From NCBI RefSeq assembly GCF_018294505.1, contig NC_057800.1:478206530-478270529 (forward strand): a stretch of DNA of 64,000 nucleotides. The letters run 5' to 3'. This document shows positions 35,408 to 48,012 of the stretch, piece by piece. This DNA comes from Triticum aestivum (Eukaryota; Streptophyta; Magnoliopsida; Poales; Poaceae). Under the pieces are notes generated by a model, which did no database searches, was not told the DNA's origin, and was given only the letters and a program-made list of their open reading frames with translations. Numbering within the stretch: the first letter of the stretch is position 1; each line of letters begins with the position of its first letter. Made by a program: the position numbers and the translations under genes.

Positions 35408-37935
35408 TGTAACATCCCAAATTTTCAATTTGGAATGTTATACATTAGATAATCATTGCATATCATATTTTATTTGCGTTTGGTTTTGATCCTAGAATTT
35501 CTACGCAACTCAAGGACCCACGGAGAGAGTTGGGGAATTCATTATTTTCATATTTGAGTTTTCTCAAATTTGAGAATATGATCATTTGATTTTATTTATT
35601 GTATCATCAATTATTTCTATTACAAAAATATGAGAGAGGGAATAAAATGACTTTCCCAAAATAAAGAAATATTGAGGATTTAAAAATAAAATCAAATAAG
35701 ATTTTATTTCGGAGTTTTTCGTTATTTTATTTGAATTTAGGAAAAAATTTGTGTTTTTCAAAATTGCATTTAGGCCCCAAATAAATGTTCCCCTTGTGCG
35801 GCTTGATTTTAGAAGCCCTTGAAAATTTATTTCAGAATTTTTGGAGTCCGTTTAGTATTTCTTATTATTTTTCTTCTGCGCGTACTTATTTAAAAAAACG
35901 AACCGGCCTAGGGCCATGTCCGACTAGGACTCCCGGCCCGTTAGGCTATATATAGCCGGGGGAGGCCCAGCCGAAACCCTAGCCAGCCCCAAGCCGCCCC
36001 AGCCCCGCCGCCACGTCGCCCCGCCGCCGGACGCCGCCGCTGCCGCACGCCGCCCGAGGTCCGCCGCCGCCTCGTTTTCCGCGCTGGTTTTTTAAATTCT
36101 TTTTTCTTTTTTTCAAAAAAACCGTTCGGTTTTTTCGTCAGTTTTTTTAGGTTTGGTTTTTTAAATAGATCGGTTTTCCGGTTTATTTAAATAGCGAGCG
36201 TTCGTCCATTCGTTCGTTCTAGCGAACGTTCGTCGTTTTTCTTTTTCTCGGATTAAATCCGCGATTTTTCTGATCACGATTCCTGATCCAATTTTCTTTT
36301 TAGTATAACTTTTCGCTCGTTTATCGGAATCAGGCGATTCAAGCGCCTAGAGTTTTGTCTCGAAACCCTCTATTCGTTTAATCAACTTAAACAAGTTTTT
36401 GCTACTGTCAAATTTGCTCTAGATCCAGATTAGTAGAACAAAGTTGTTTTCTTTCGCCGTTTGACTTTCGTTGCTTCGTTCGATTTGATTCTTTTTGCAA
36501 ACCGGAGTTCTTAAGTTGAACCTTCTGGTTAGATCTCTTATTTGAGTTTTACCCGTGCATTAGATGAGTACTTATTGTATGCTTGTTTGTTTGTTTGCGA
36601 TAGAGTACCCGGAGTGCGCCGCTTGTTACTTCGAATCGCTAGGTTTCCCGGATCATCAGCAAGGCAAGTAACACTTTGATCATACCTTTCCTACTACCCA
36701 GTTTTATTGCATTAGATCAATCCTCACACATTGCATGATTAGGATCTAATTAAATTGTGGGATGGGAAGTAGTTGAGGTAGTACCTATTACCTGTTTATT
36801 ATCAAACCTTTGGGAGTTACTTCTACGTTTGCTTATTATGCCATGCTATGCTAGTAGACGTGGATTGGGTGAGTGATATCCATGACAGATATGAGTTTGT
36901 TAATTAATGATTTATCTAAGGTGGCAACTTAAACACACATCTGGGTGGATTGAGGCACCTGGGTATTCCAGGACTTGCCTGTTTTCTTTTGGACCGCCAC
37001 CCAGGCTCAAAGGGATCATGAGACTATTCATACTAGAAACTTCCGTGTGCAGCCACAAGCTATTATGGGCTCTAGCATAGTTGACTAAGTCGTGCGAACT
37101 CTTACAGTGGTAGACTAGCAGATGTAGGGGATGTAGGTGGTACGGTCTACCCAATCATAATGTGCTAGTGCTTCTGAAAGACTATGTCTTGGTCATCCGT
37201 CTTCTCAAACACCATGTAGTGCGAGAAACCAAACGGAGGCGATCGAGTCTTGTGGGGAAAAGTGCACAAACCTCTGCAGAGTGTAATAAACTAATCATGG
37301 TTAGCCGTGTCCACGGTTATGGACATCTTGAGTATCTAGTACCTGGATTATCATGTGAATCTCAACATGTTACCCTAAATTAATTTTGTTGGGCTTGTTT
37401 AATGATGATGCTTAATTGGGATTGAGAATGCTGTCAACCATTCTCAATGTTTAACAACCACCATGATAGTAAATAAATTTATTCCTTTTAAGTAGGGAAA
37501 AATTGGCTTTACACAAAACTGTAACCATAGAGCTTTCCACCAGCCAAATATGCATATAGTATAGCTGTTTCATTCCATTATTCTCTATGTGTTACCTTGC
37601 CAGCATATTCCATGTGCTGACCCGTTTCGGGCTGCAACGTTAATGTTGCAGACTTTTCAGACGACGATTAAGGAGTTTTTAGGTCGTGGTTCTATACTCA
37701 GTGATGTCGTTGGAGTTGATGGACTCACTTATCTTCCAAGCCTTCCGCTGTTATCGTTATTAGATGGCCTTAAGCCATATTTATTGTAATAGTTCTCTAT
37801 GGAGACACTCAATGTAATAAGTGTGTGATTGCTACTCTATTATAAATCCTCTGAGTATTGTGGGGTGTCAGCATTACTGATCCAGGGATGACACCGGAGC
37901 ACAGAGATCAGACTGTTTAAGGTCTGGTCGCTACA
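35408..37935. mobile_element. Solo LTR S2, 2.53 kb, inside Copia-A pol
   Basis: Starts TGTAACATCCC, ends GGTCGCTACA, and has the perfect duplication CCGAA at 35403-35407 and 37936-37940. There is no internal domain. The left end holds a perfect CCAAATT / AATTTGG hairpin, and CTATATATAG at 35946-35955 is a likely TATA box, followed by AACCCTA and a GC-rich leader. Ends are similar in style to S1 but the sequence is different, so it is a separate family. Its ORFs (60-80 codons) are not supported. Confidence 0.87.
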
Positions 37936-39140
37936 CCGAACCTCGTAGGTCAACCAGAGTACGTTCCGCACCAAAGTGGTACGGTAATCCTGTTCTGGGG
38001 GTCATGTTACTTGACCATGACGAACCTACGAACTATGAGGAAGCAATGATGAGCCCAGATTCCGCAAAATGGCTTGAGGCCATGAAATCTGAGATGGGAT
38101 CCATGTATAAAGAACAAAGTATGGACTTCGATTGACTTGCCCGATGATCGGCGAGTCATTGAGAATAAATGGATCTTCAAGAAGAAGACAGACGCTTATA
38201 GTAGTGTTACTATCTACAAAGCTCAAATTGTCGCAAAAGGTTTTCGACAAGTTCAAGGTGTTGACTACGATGAGATTTTCTCACTCGTATCGATGCTTAA
38301 AAGTCTATCCAAATCATGTTAGTAGTTGTCGCATTTTATGAAATCTGGCAAATGGATATCAAAACTACATTCCTTAATGGGTTTATTAAAAAAGAGTTAT
38401 ATATGATGCAACTAGAAGGTTTTTTCAATCCTAAAGATGTTAACAAAGTGTGCAAGCTCCAGCGATCCATCTATGGACTGGTGCAAGCATCTCAGAGTTG
38501 GAATATGCGCTTTGATGAGTTGATCAAAGCATATAGTTTTATATAGACTTTTGGAGAAGCTTGTATTTACAAGAAAGTGAGTGCGAGCTCTGTAGCATTT
38601 CTGATATTATATGTGGATGACATATTGTTGATCGGAAAATGATACTGAATTTCTGGATAGCATAAAAGGATACTTGAATAAGAATTTTTCAATGAAAGAC
38701 CTCGGTAAAGCTGCTTACATATTGGGCATCAAGATCTATAGAGATAGATCAAGACGTTTGATAAATTTTTCAATGAGTACATACCTTAACAAGTTTTGGA
38801 AGTAGTTCAAAATGGAATAGTCAAAGAAGGAGTTCTTGACTGTGTTGCAAGGTGTGAAGTTGAGTAAAGACTCAAAACCCGACCACAGCAGAAAAGAGAA
38901 AGAGAATGAAAATGTCATTCCCTATGCCTCAGTTATAGGTTCTATAAAGTATGATATGTTGTTTACCAGACCTATTGTATACCTTAGCATGATTTTGGCA
39001 AGGGAGTACAATAGTGATCTAGGAGTATATCACTGGACAGCGGTCAAAATTATCCTTAGAGGACTAAGGAAATATTTCTCAGTTATGGAGGTGATAAAAG
39101 AGTTTGTCGTAAAGAGTTACGTCGGTGTAAGCTTTTGACA
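37936..39140 (+). pseudogene. Copia-A reverse transcriptase and RNase H remnant
   Basis: Reverse transcriptase begins near 38030. V-A-K-G-F-R-Q is intact here (38232-38252). A frameshift follows near 38310, then M-D-I-K-T-T-F-L-N-G and Y-G-L-V-Q-A. The catalytic Y-V-D-D is at 38610-38621 in a third frame. RNase H fragments extend to about 39140. The catalytic motif survives but the protein is broken at several points. Confidence 0.85.
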
Positions 39141-39324
39141 CCGATCTAGATGACTCTATGTCTTGATCTAGATACATATTGAAAGTGGGAGCAATTAGCT
39201 AGAGTAGCTCCGTGCAAACTATTGTAGACATAGAAATTTGCAAAATACATACGGATCTGAATGTTGCAGACCCGTAGACTAAACTTCTCTCACAAGCAAA
39301 ACATGGTCACTCTTTGGGTGTTAA

Positions 39325-39448
39325 TCACATAGCAATGTGAACTAGATTATTGACTCTAGTAATCCCTTTGTGTATTAGTCACATGGAGATGTGAACTAAT
39401 CAGATAAAGATGTGAACTAGATTATTGACTCTAGTGCAAGTGGGAGAC
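39325..39448 (+). promoter_or_regulatory. Copia-A polypurine region with palindromic repeats
   Basis: TCACAT-n4-ATGTGA palindromes occur at 39325-39340 and 39379-39394, followed by GTGCAAGTGGGAGAC, the plus-strand primer directly before the LTR at 39449. Confidence 0.7.
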
Positions 39449-41172
39449 TGAAGGAAATATGCCCTAGAGGCAATAATAAAGTTTTTATTTATATTTACTT
39501 ATATCCTGATAAATGTTTGTTATTCATGCTAGAATTTTATTAACCGGAAACTTAATACATGTGTGAATACATAGACAAACAGAGTGTCACTAGTATGCCT
39601 CTACTTGACTAGCTCGTTAATCAAAGATGGTTAAGTTTCCTAGCCATAGACATGAGTTGTCATTTGATGAACGGGATCACATCATTAGAGAATGATGTGA
39701 TTGACTTGACCCATCCGTTAGCTTAGCACTATGATCGTTTAGTTTATTGCTATTGCTTTATCCATAACTTATACATGTTCCTATGACTATGAGATTATGC
39801 AACTCCTGAATACCGGAGGAACACTTAGTGTGCTATCAAATGTCACAACGTAACTGGGTGATTATAAAGATGCTCTATAGGTGTCTCCGATGGTGTTTGT
39901 TGAGTTGGCATAGATCAAGATTATGATTTGTCACTCTGATTGTCGGAGAGGTATCTCTGGGTCCTCTTAACAATGCACATCACTATAAGACTTGCAAGCA
40001 ATGTGACTAATGAGTTAGTTACGGAATGATGCATTACAGAATGAGTAAAGAGACTTGCCGGTAATGAGATTGAACTAGGTATGAGGATACCGATGATCGA
40101 ATCTCGGGCAAGTAACATACCGATGACAAAGGGAACAACGTATGTTGTTATGCGGTTTGACCGATAAAGATCTTCGTAGAATATGTAGGAGCCAATATGA
40201 GCATCCAGGTTCCGCTATTGTTTATTGACCGGAGATGTGTCTCGGTCATATCTACATAGTTCTCGAACCCGTAGGGTCTGCACGCTTAATGTTTGATGAC
40301 GATTTGTATTATGAGTTATGTGATTTGGTGTACCGAAGGTTGTTCGGAGTCCCGGATCAGATCAAGGACATGACGAGGAGTCTCGAAATGGTCAAGACGT
40401 AAAGGTCGATATATTGGAAAGCTATATTCAGACACCGGAAAGGTTCTGAGTGATTCGGGTATTTTTTGGAGTACCGGAGAGTTACGAGAATTCGCCGGAG
40501 GAAGTAGTGGGCCTTAATGGGCCATACGAGAAAGGAGAAAGGGCCTCAAGGGGTGGCCACGCGCCCCCCATGGGCTGGTCCGAACTGGACTAGGGAAGGG
40601 GAGGTGCCCCCCTCTTTCCTTCTCCCTCTCCTCTCCTTCCTTCTTCTCCTACATGGACTTGGAAAGGGGGAAACCTACTCCTACTAGGAGTAGGAATCCC
40701 CCCTTTGGGCGCGCCCCTTGAGGCCGGCCCTCCTCCTCCTCCCCTCCTTTATATACAGGGGAGGGGCACCCCATAGACACACAAGTTGATTTCTTAGCCG
40801 TGTGCGGTGCCCCCCTCCACAGATTTCCACCTCGGTCATATTGTCGTAGTGCTTAGGTGAAGCCCTGCGTCGGTAACTTCATGATCACCTTCACCACGCC
40901 GTCGTGCTGACGAAACTCTCCCTCGCCCTCAGCTGGATCTAGAGTTCGAGGGATGTCATCGAGCTAAACATGTGCAGATCGCGGAGGTGCCGTGCATTTG
41001 GTACTTTATCGGTTGGATCATGAAGACGTTCAACTACATCAACCGCGTTACTAAACGCTTCCGCTTTCGGTCTACAAGGGTACATAGACACACTCTCCCC
41101 ACTCGTTGCTATGCATCTCCTAGATAGATATTGTGTGATCATAGGATTTTTTGAAATACTACATTCCCAACA
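39449..41172 (+). repeat. Copia-A 3' LTR
   Basis: Spans 1,724 bp, with a TATA-like TTTATATAC near 40748. It ends TTCCCAACA at 41172. Confidence 0.93.
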
Positions 41173-41246
41173 ATTAACTGGGCCACACTCTTCTTCTTAA
41201 TCAATGGAAATGGCAAATCTCTTGCCTCGTTTCAAAAAAGAAAAAA
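41173..41246 (+). mobile_element. Probable LINE tail, right part
   Basis: ATTAACTGGGCCACAC... resumes the element interrupted at 9701 and ends in an A-rich tract (about 41226-41246). A 3' A-rich tail indicates a non-LTR retrotransposon on the plus strand. Confidence 0.5.
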
Positions 41247-42714
41247 ACTCTTCGGACCAGCTCCGGTAAACATTTTTCACCTAGATCCTGAAACCTGGGG
41301 GGATGATGAGAAACTAACAGCTGATGACAATGAATTTTTGACTAGACCTTTTAGTGAGGAGGAGGTTAAGAATGCCTTGTTCTCCATGGACAGCAATAGA
41401 GCCCCTGGCCCGAACAATATTCCAGCAGAATTCTATCGATTTTGTTGGGATATTGTCAAACAGGATATTGTGAATCTGTTTGTGGCATTTCATGAAGGCT
41501 CCCTAGACGTAGGGAGACTGGATTATGGGACTATTACCCTGATTCCTGAAGTTAATGGAGCTAAAAAAACCAAGAATTTCGACCCATTTGTTTGTTGCAT
41601 TGCCCTTATAAACTCATCACCAAAGTGTTAGATAATAGAGTGGCGATGTTTGCTGACATGCTCATCAGCCGGCACCAAAATGCGTTTATCAAAAAACATG
41701 ACATCATGGATGGGATCCTGACATTACATGATGTACTGCACCATACACAAGTTAAGAAAAAAGTTGGGGTTGTCCGGAAGCTTAATTTTGAAAAGGCGTA
41801 CGATAAGGTGAATTGGGATTTCCTTTTAGAGTGCCATAGAATGAGAGGCTTCAGTGATAAGTGGTGCAATTGGATCAGCCAGATCCTCCGGAATGGCGCA
41901 GTTAGTGTCAAGATTAATAATTCTGTGGGACCCTACTTTCAAAGTTGTAAGGGGGTTCGGCAAGGAGACTCCATATCCCATTTTCTCTTTAATTTGGCGA
42001 CTGAATCCCTTCCTAAAATGATCCTCAATGCCTAGAAAAATGATTTGTTTAAAGGGTTGGCAGCAGATCTCATTCCCAATGGGATTGCCGTTTTACAATA
42101 CGCAGATGACACGGTTCTCTGCAATGAGGATGATATTGACAAAGCGATCAATCTTAAGCTTTTGTTATATTTGTTCGAACTTATGTCTGGCTTGAAAATT
42201 AACTTCCTAAAAAGTGAGGTGCTCTGTGTAGGAGGGGATGACACTGTCCTTCAAAAGTGTGCTGATCTGTTTGGGTGCCAGATAGGGCACTTTGCTATGA
42301 TATGCCTAGGAGTGCCGATTAGTTACTCTTCTCTGAAGAACTCTAACTGGGAGTATGTTGTTGTTTGGTATATTAAATGTTGTGACTCCTGGATTGGAAA
42401 CTCCGCCTCTTCTGGTGGGAGATTAACCCTGTTGAATTCATCCCTTTCGAGCATCACATACTACTATATGTCGATGTTCCTGCTTTCTAAAACTTTTATC
42501 GAGAGACTTGATAAATATCGTCGCAATTTTTTTGGTGTGGTAGGATGGGTAAGAAACGCTACTATCAGGTTAAATGGACAAGGGTGTGTCACTCCAAGAA
42601 CAAATGAGGGCTGGGTGTGAAAGATCTTCACAAATAGAATATCTCTCTCTTAGCAAAATGGTGATGGAAATTGGATACAGGGAGGGCTTTGGCAAGATGT
42701 GGTGAGAGCAAAAT
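41247..42714 (+). pseudogene. LINE reverse transcriptase remnant
   Basis: Three consecutive frames make up one non-LTR reverse transcriptase. They carry R-A-P-G-P-N-N-I-P-A-E-F-Y (about 41398-41436), F-E-K-A-Y-D-K-V-N-W (about 41789-41818), G-V-R-Q-G-D-S (about 41951-41971) and Y-A-D-D-T (about 42099-42113), which is the catalytic box, then G-L-K-I-N-F. A frameshift lies near 41585 and a TAG at 42033. The upstream endonuclease half is missing, and the 3' end is cut by Copia-B. The family is an L1-like plant LINE. Confidence 0.88.
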
Positions 42715-44436
42715 TGAAGGAAATATGCCCTAGAGGCAATAATAAAGTTATTATTTATTTCCTTACATCATGATAAATGTTTATTATTCATGCTAGAATT
42801 GTATTAACCGGAGACGTAATACTTGTGTGAATACATAGACAAACAAAGTGTCACTAGTATGCCTCTACTTGACTAGCTTGTTAATCGAAGATGGTTATGT
42901 TTCCTAACCATAGACATGAGTTGTCATTTGATTAACGGGATCACATCATTAGGAGAATGATGTGATTGACATGACCCATTCCATTAGCTTAGCACCCGAT
43001 CATTTAGTATGTTGCTATTGCTTTCTTCATGACTTATACATGTTCCTATGACTATGAGATTATGCAACTCCCGTTTACCGGAGGAACACTTTGTGTGCTA
43101 CCAAACGTCTCAACATAACTGGGTGATTATAAAGGTGCTCTACAGGTGTCTCCAAAGGTACATATTGGGTTGGCGTATTTCGAGATTAGGATTTGTCGCT
43201 CCGATTGTCGGAGAAGTATCTCTGGGCCCTCTCGATAATACACATCACTTAAGCCTTGCAAGCCTTGCAAGCAATGCAACTAATAAGTTAGTTGCAAGAT
43301 GATGTATTATGGAACGAGTAAAGAGACTTGCCGGTAACGAGATTGAACTAGGTATTGAGATACCGACGATCGAATCTCGGGCAAGTAACATACCGATGAC
43401 AAAGGGAACAACGTATGTTGTTATGCGGTCTGACCGATAAAGATCTTCGTAGAATATGTAGGAGCCAATATGAGCATCCAGGTTCCGCTATTGGTTATTG
43501 ACCGGAGACGTGTCTCAGTCATGTCTACATTGTTCTCGAACCCGTAGGGTCCGCACGCTTAATGTTACGATGACAGTTTCATTATGAGTTTATATATTTT
43601 GATGTACCGAAGGTTGTTCGGAGCCCCGGATGTGATCACGGACTTGACGAGGAGTCTCGAAAATGTCGAGACATAAAGATCGATATACTGGATGACTATA
43701 TTTGGACACCGGAAAGGTTTCGGGTAAGATTGGGACAATACCAGATCACCGGGAGGTTATCGGAACCCCCCGGGAGGTATATGGGCCTTATTGGGCCTTA
43801 GTGGAAAGGAGGGGAAAGGATCAAGGGAGGGGGCGCCCCCCCCCCCAAGCCCAATCCAAATTGGGAAGGGGGTCGGCCCCCCTTTCCTTCCTCCCTCCTT
43901 CCTCTTCCTTCCCTCTCCTACTCCTAATAGGAAAAAAGGGGAGTCCTACTCCCGGTGGGAGTTGGACTCCCCCCCTTGGGCACGCCACCCTCCTTGGCCG
44001 GCCCCTCCTCCACTCCTTTATATACGAGGGCAGGGGGCACCCCAGAGACACAACAATTGATCATTGATCTCTTAGCCGTGTGCGGTGCCCCCTCCACCAT
44101 AATCCTCGATAATATTTTAGCGGTGCTCAGGCGAAGCCCTGCGACGGTAGAACATCAAGATCGTCACCACGCCATCGTGCTGACGGAACTCATCCCTGAC
44201 ACTTTGCTGGATCGGTCATCGAGATGAACGTGTGCAAAAACTCGGAGGTGTCGTAGTTTCGGTGCTTGATCGGTCGGGCCGTGAAGACGTACGACTACAT
44301 CAACCGCGTTGTTATAACGCTTCCGCTTCTGGTCTACGAGGGTACGTAGACAACACTCTCCCCTCTCGTTGTTGTGCATCACCATGATCTTGCATGTGCG
44401 TAGGAATTTTTTTTGAAATTACTACGTTCCCCAACA
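42715..44436 (+). repeat. Copia-B 5' LTR
   Basis: Spans 1,722 bp and ends CGTTCCCCAACA. TTTATATA at 44017-44024 is the likely TATA box. About 3% of positions differ from the 3' LTR over the first 117 bp. Confidence 0.94.
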
Positions 44437-45723
44437 GTGGCATCCGAGCCTAGGTTTTATGCGTTGATGCAATATGCACGAGTAGAACACAAGTGAGTTG
44501 TGGGCGATATAAGTCATACTGCTTACCAGCATGTCACACTTTGGTTCGCCGGTATTGTTGGATGAAGTGGCCCGGACCGACATTACGCGTACGCTTACGC
44601 GAGACTGGTTCTACCGACGTGCTTTGCACACAGGTGGCTGCCGGGTGTCAGTTTCTCCAACTTTAGTTGAACCGAGTGTGGCTACACCCGGTCCTTGCGA
44701 AGGTTAAAACAGCACCAACTTGACAAACTATCGTTGTGGTTTTGATGCGTAGGTAAGAGCGGTTCTTGCTAAGCCCGTAGCAGCCACGTAAAACTTGCAA
44801 CGACAAAGTAGAGGACGTCTAACTTGTTTTTGCAGGGCATGTTGTGATGTGATATGGTCAAGACGTGATGAGATATAAGTTGTTGTATAAGATGATCATG
44901 TTTTGTTGAAGTTATCGGCAACTGGCAGAAGCTTTATGGTTGTCTCTTTATTGCATAAGATGCAAGCGCCAAATAATTGCTTTACTTTATCGCTATGCGA
45001 TAGCAATAGTTGCAAGAGCAATAGTTGGCGAGACGACCATGTGATGACACATTGATATACATCAAGATGATGGAGATCATGGTGTCATGCCGGTGACGAT
45101 GGAAATCATGATGATGTTTTGGATATGGAGATCAAAGGCACAAGATGATGATGGCCATATCATGTCACATATTTTGATTGCATGTGATGTTTATCTTTTA
45201 TGCATCTTATTTTGCTTAGTTCGACGGTAGCTTTATAAGATGATCTCTCACTAAATTTCAAGATAAAAAGTGTTCTCCCTGAGTATGCACCGTTGCCAAA
45301 GTTCGTCGTGCCCAGACACCACGTGATGATCGGGTGTGATAAGCTCTACGTCCATCTACAATGGGTGCAAGCCAGTTTTGCACACACAGAATACTCAGGT
45401 TAAACTTGACGAGCCTAGCATATGCAGATATGGCCTCGGAACACTGAGACTGAAAGGTCGAGCGTGAATCATATAGTAGATATGATCAACATAGTGATGT
45501 TCACCATTGAAAACTACTCCATTTCACGTGATGATCGGTTATGGTTTAGTTGATTTGGATCACGTGATCACTTAGATGATTAGAGGGATGTCTATCTAAG
45601 TGGGAGTTCTTAAGTAATATGATTAATTGAACTTTAATTTATCATGAACTTAGTCCTGGTAGTATTAGCATATCTATGTTGTAGATCAATAGCTCGCGAT
45701 GTTGCTCCCCGTTTAATCTTTAT
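44437..45723 (+). other. Copia-B primer site and leader
   Basis: GTGGCATCCGAGCC (44437-44450) is the tRNA-Met-type primer site. The leader that follows is uninterrupted here and shows the original sequence across the Gypsy-E insertion point of Copia-A (CTGAGTATGCACCG at about 45280). No gene is seen. Confidence 0.85.
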
Positions 45724-46741
45724 ATGTTCCTAGAGAAAACTAAGTTGAAAAATGTTAGTAGCAATGATGCGGATTGGATCCGTGATCTGAGGATTTCCTC
45801 ATTGCTGCACAGAATAATTATGTCCTTGATGCACCGCTAGGTGACAAACCTATTGCAGGAGCAGATGCATATGTTATGAACGTTTGGCTAGCTCAATATG
45901 ATGACTAGTTGATAGTTTAGTGCACCATGCTTAAACGGCTTAGAATCGGGACTTCAAAGATGTTTTGAACGTCATGGACCATATGAGATGTTCCAGGAGT
46001 TGCAGTTAATATTTTAAGCAAATACCCGAGTTGAGAGATATGAAGTCTCCAACAAGTTCTATAGCTAAAAGATGGAGGAGAATAGCTCAAGCAGTGAGCA
46101 TGTGCTCAGATTGTCTGGGTACTATAATCGCTTGAATCAAGTGGAAGTTAATCTTCCAGATAAAATAGTGATTGACAGAACTCTCTAGTCACCATCACCA
46201 AGTTAGTAGAACTTCATGATGAACTCTAGTATGCCAGGGATAACAAAAACAATTCCCAAGCTCTTCGTGATGCTGAAATCGATGAAGGTAGAAATCAAGA
46301 AAAGCATCAAGTGTTGATGGTTGACAAGACCACTAGTTTCAAGAAAAGGGCAAAGGGAAGAAGGGGAACTTCAAGAAGAACGGCAAGCAAGTTGCTACTC
46401 AATTGAAGAATCCCAAGTCTGTACCTAAGCCTGAGACTAAGTGCTTCTACTGCAAAGGGACTGGTCACTGGAAGCGGAACTGCCCCAAGTATTTGGCGGA
46501 TAAGAAGGATGGCAAAGTGAACAAAGGTATATTTGATATACAGATTATTGATGTGTATTTTACTAGTGTTCGTAGCAACCCCTCGGTATTTGATACTGGT
46601 TCAGTTGCTAAGAGTAGTAACTCGAAACGGGAGTTGCAGAATGAACAGAGACTAGTTAAGGGTGAAGTGACGATGTGTGTTGGAAGTGGCTCCAAGATTG
46701 ATATGATCATCATCGCACACTCCCTATACTTTCGGGATTAG
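45724..46741 (+). pseudogene. Copia-B gag and protease
   Basis: Gag starts at ATG 45724 but has several stops before 46200 (for example TAG at about 45907). The ORF 46403-46741 is open for 112 codons, with an intact CCHC knuckle (C-F-Y-C-K-G-T-G-H-W-K-R-N-C) near residues 13-26 and a D-T-G-S protease motif near residues 67-70. Confidence 0.85.
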
Positions 46742-48012
46742 TGTTGAACCTAAATAAGTGTTATTTGGTGTTTGCGTTGAGCATAAATATGATTGGATCA
46801 TGTTTATTGCAATACGGTTATTCATGTAAGTTAGAGAATAATTGTTGTTCTGTTTACATGAATAAAACCTTCTATGGTCATACACCCAATGAAAATGGTT
46901 TGTTGGATCTCGATCGTGGTAATACACATTTTCGTAATATTGAAGCCAAAAGATGCAAAGTTAATAATGATAGTGCAACTTATTTGTGGCACTGCCATTT
47001 AGGTCATATTGGTGTAAAGCACATGAAGAAATTCCATGCTGATGGGCTTTTGGAATCACTTGATTATGAATCAGTTGATTCTTGCGAACCATGCCTCATG
47101 GGCAAGATGACTAAGACTCCGTTCTCCGGAACAATGGAGCGAGCAACAGATTTGTTGGAAATCATACATACTGATGTACGTGGTCCGATGAATATTGAGG
47201 CTCGTGACAGGTATCATTATTTTCTGATCTTCACAGATGATTTGAGCAGATATGAGTATATCTATTTGATAAAACACAAGTCTGAAATATTTGAAAAGTT
47301 CAAAGAATTTCAGAGTGAAGTGGAGAATCATCGTAACAAAAATAAAAATTTCCACGATATGATCGCAGAAGTAAAATATTTGAGTTACGAGTTTGGCCTT
47401 CAGTTAAAACAATGTGAAATAGTTTCACTACTCACGCCACCTGGAACACCACAGTGTAATGGTGTGTCCGAACGTCGTAACCGTGCTTTATTAGATATGG
47501 TGCGATCTATGATGTCTCTTACTAATTTACCACTATCGTTTTGGGGTTATGCATTAGTGACAGCTACATTCACGTTAAATAGGGCACCATCTAAATCCGT
47601 TGAGATGACACCGTATGAACTATGGTTTGGCAAGAAACCTAAGCTGCCATTTCTTAAAGCTTGAGGTTGCAATTCTTATGTGAAAAAGTTTCAACTTGAT
47701 AAGCTCAAACCCAAATTGGAGAAGTGTGTCTTCATAGGATACCCAAAAGAAAATGTTGGGTACGCCTTCTATCACAGATCCGAAGGCAAGATATTCGTTG
47801 CTGAGGATGGATCCTTTCTAGAGAAGGAGTTTCTCTCGAAAGAAGTGAGTGGGAGGAAAGTAGAACTTGATGAGGTAACTGTACCTGCTCCCTTATTGGA
47901 AAGTAGATCATCACAGAAATCTGTTCCTGTGACTACTACACCAATTAGTGAGGAAGCTAATGATGATGATCATGTAACTTCAGATCAAGTTACTAGCGAA
48001 CCTCGTAGGTAA
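46742..48012 (+). pseudogene. Copia-B integrase
   Basis: A single frame holds the GAG-pre-integrase motif (H-C-H-L-G-H, C-E-P-C), the first catalytic Asp (H-T-D-V), the block around the Glu (G-V-S-E-R-R-N-R), and a C-terminal part with F-I-G-Y. Two stops break it: TGA at 47662-47664 and TAA at 48010-48012. Around 47340-47385 the stretch that should hold the second catalytic Asp reads in another frame, so the D-D-E triad is incomplete. Integrase would join the cDNA to host DNA. Confidence 0.85.

Larger units (their letters stand above)
9702..41172 (+). mobile_element. Copia-A: Angela/WIS/BARE1-type retrotransposon with nested insertions
   Basis: The two LTRs (9702-11424 and 39449-41172; 1,723 and 1,724 bp) both start TGAAGGAAATATGCC and end TTCCCAACA. 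The flanking duplication is ATTAT / ATTAA (one mismatch), inside a LINE tail. After the 5' LTR come a primer-binding site and leader. The element is then split by Gypsy-E at 12212 and, in pol, by a solo LTR at 35407. Without these insertions it is about 8.5 kb, normal for the family. All coding regions carry frameshifts or stops. The LTRs differ by about 4% over the first 110 bp, so it is older than Copia-D, which lies inside it. Confidence 0.92.

Noticed and set aside
43700..44067. Gly/Pro-rich ORFs in Copia-B LTRs (also near 50532-50944)
   Set aside because: Paired occurrence in both LTRs at the promoter-proximal C/G-rich stretch; not coding.
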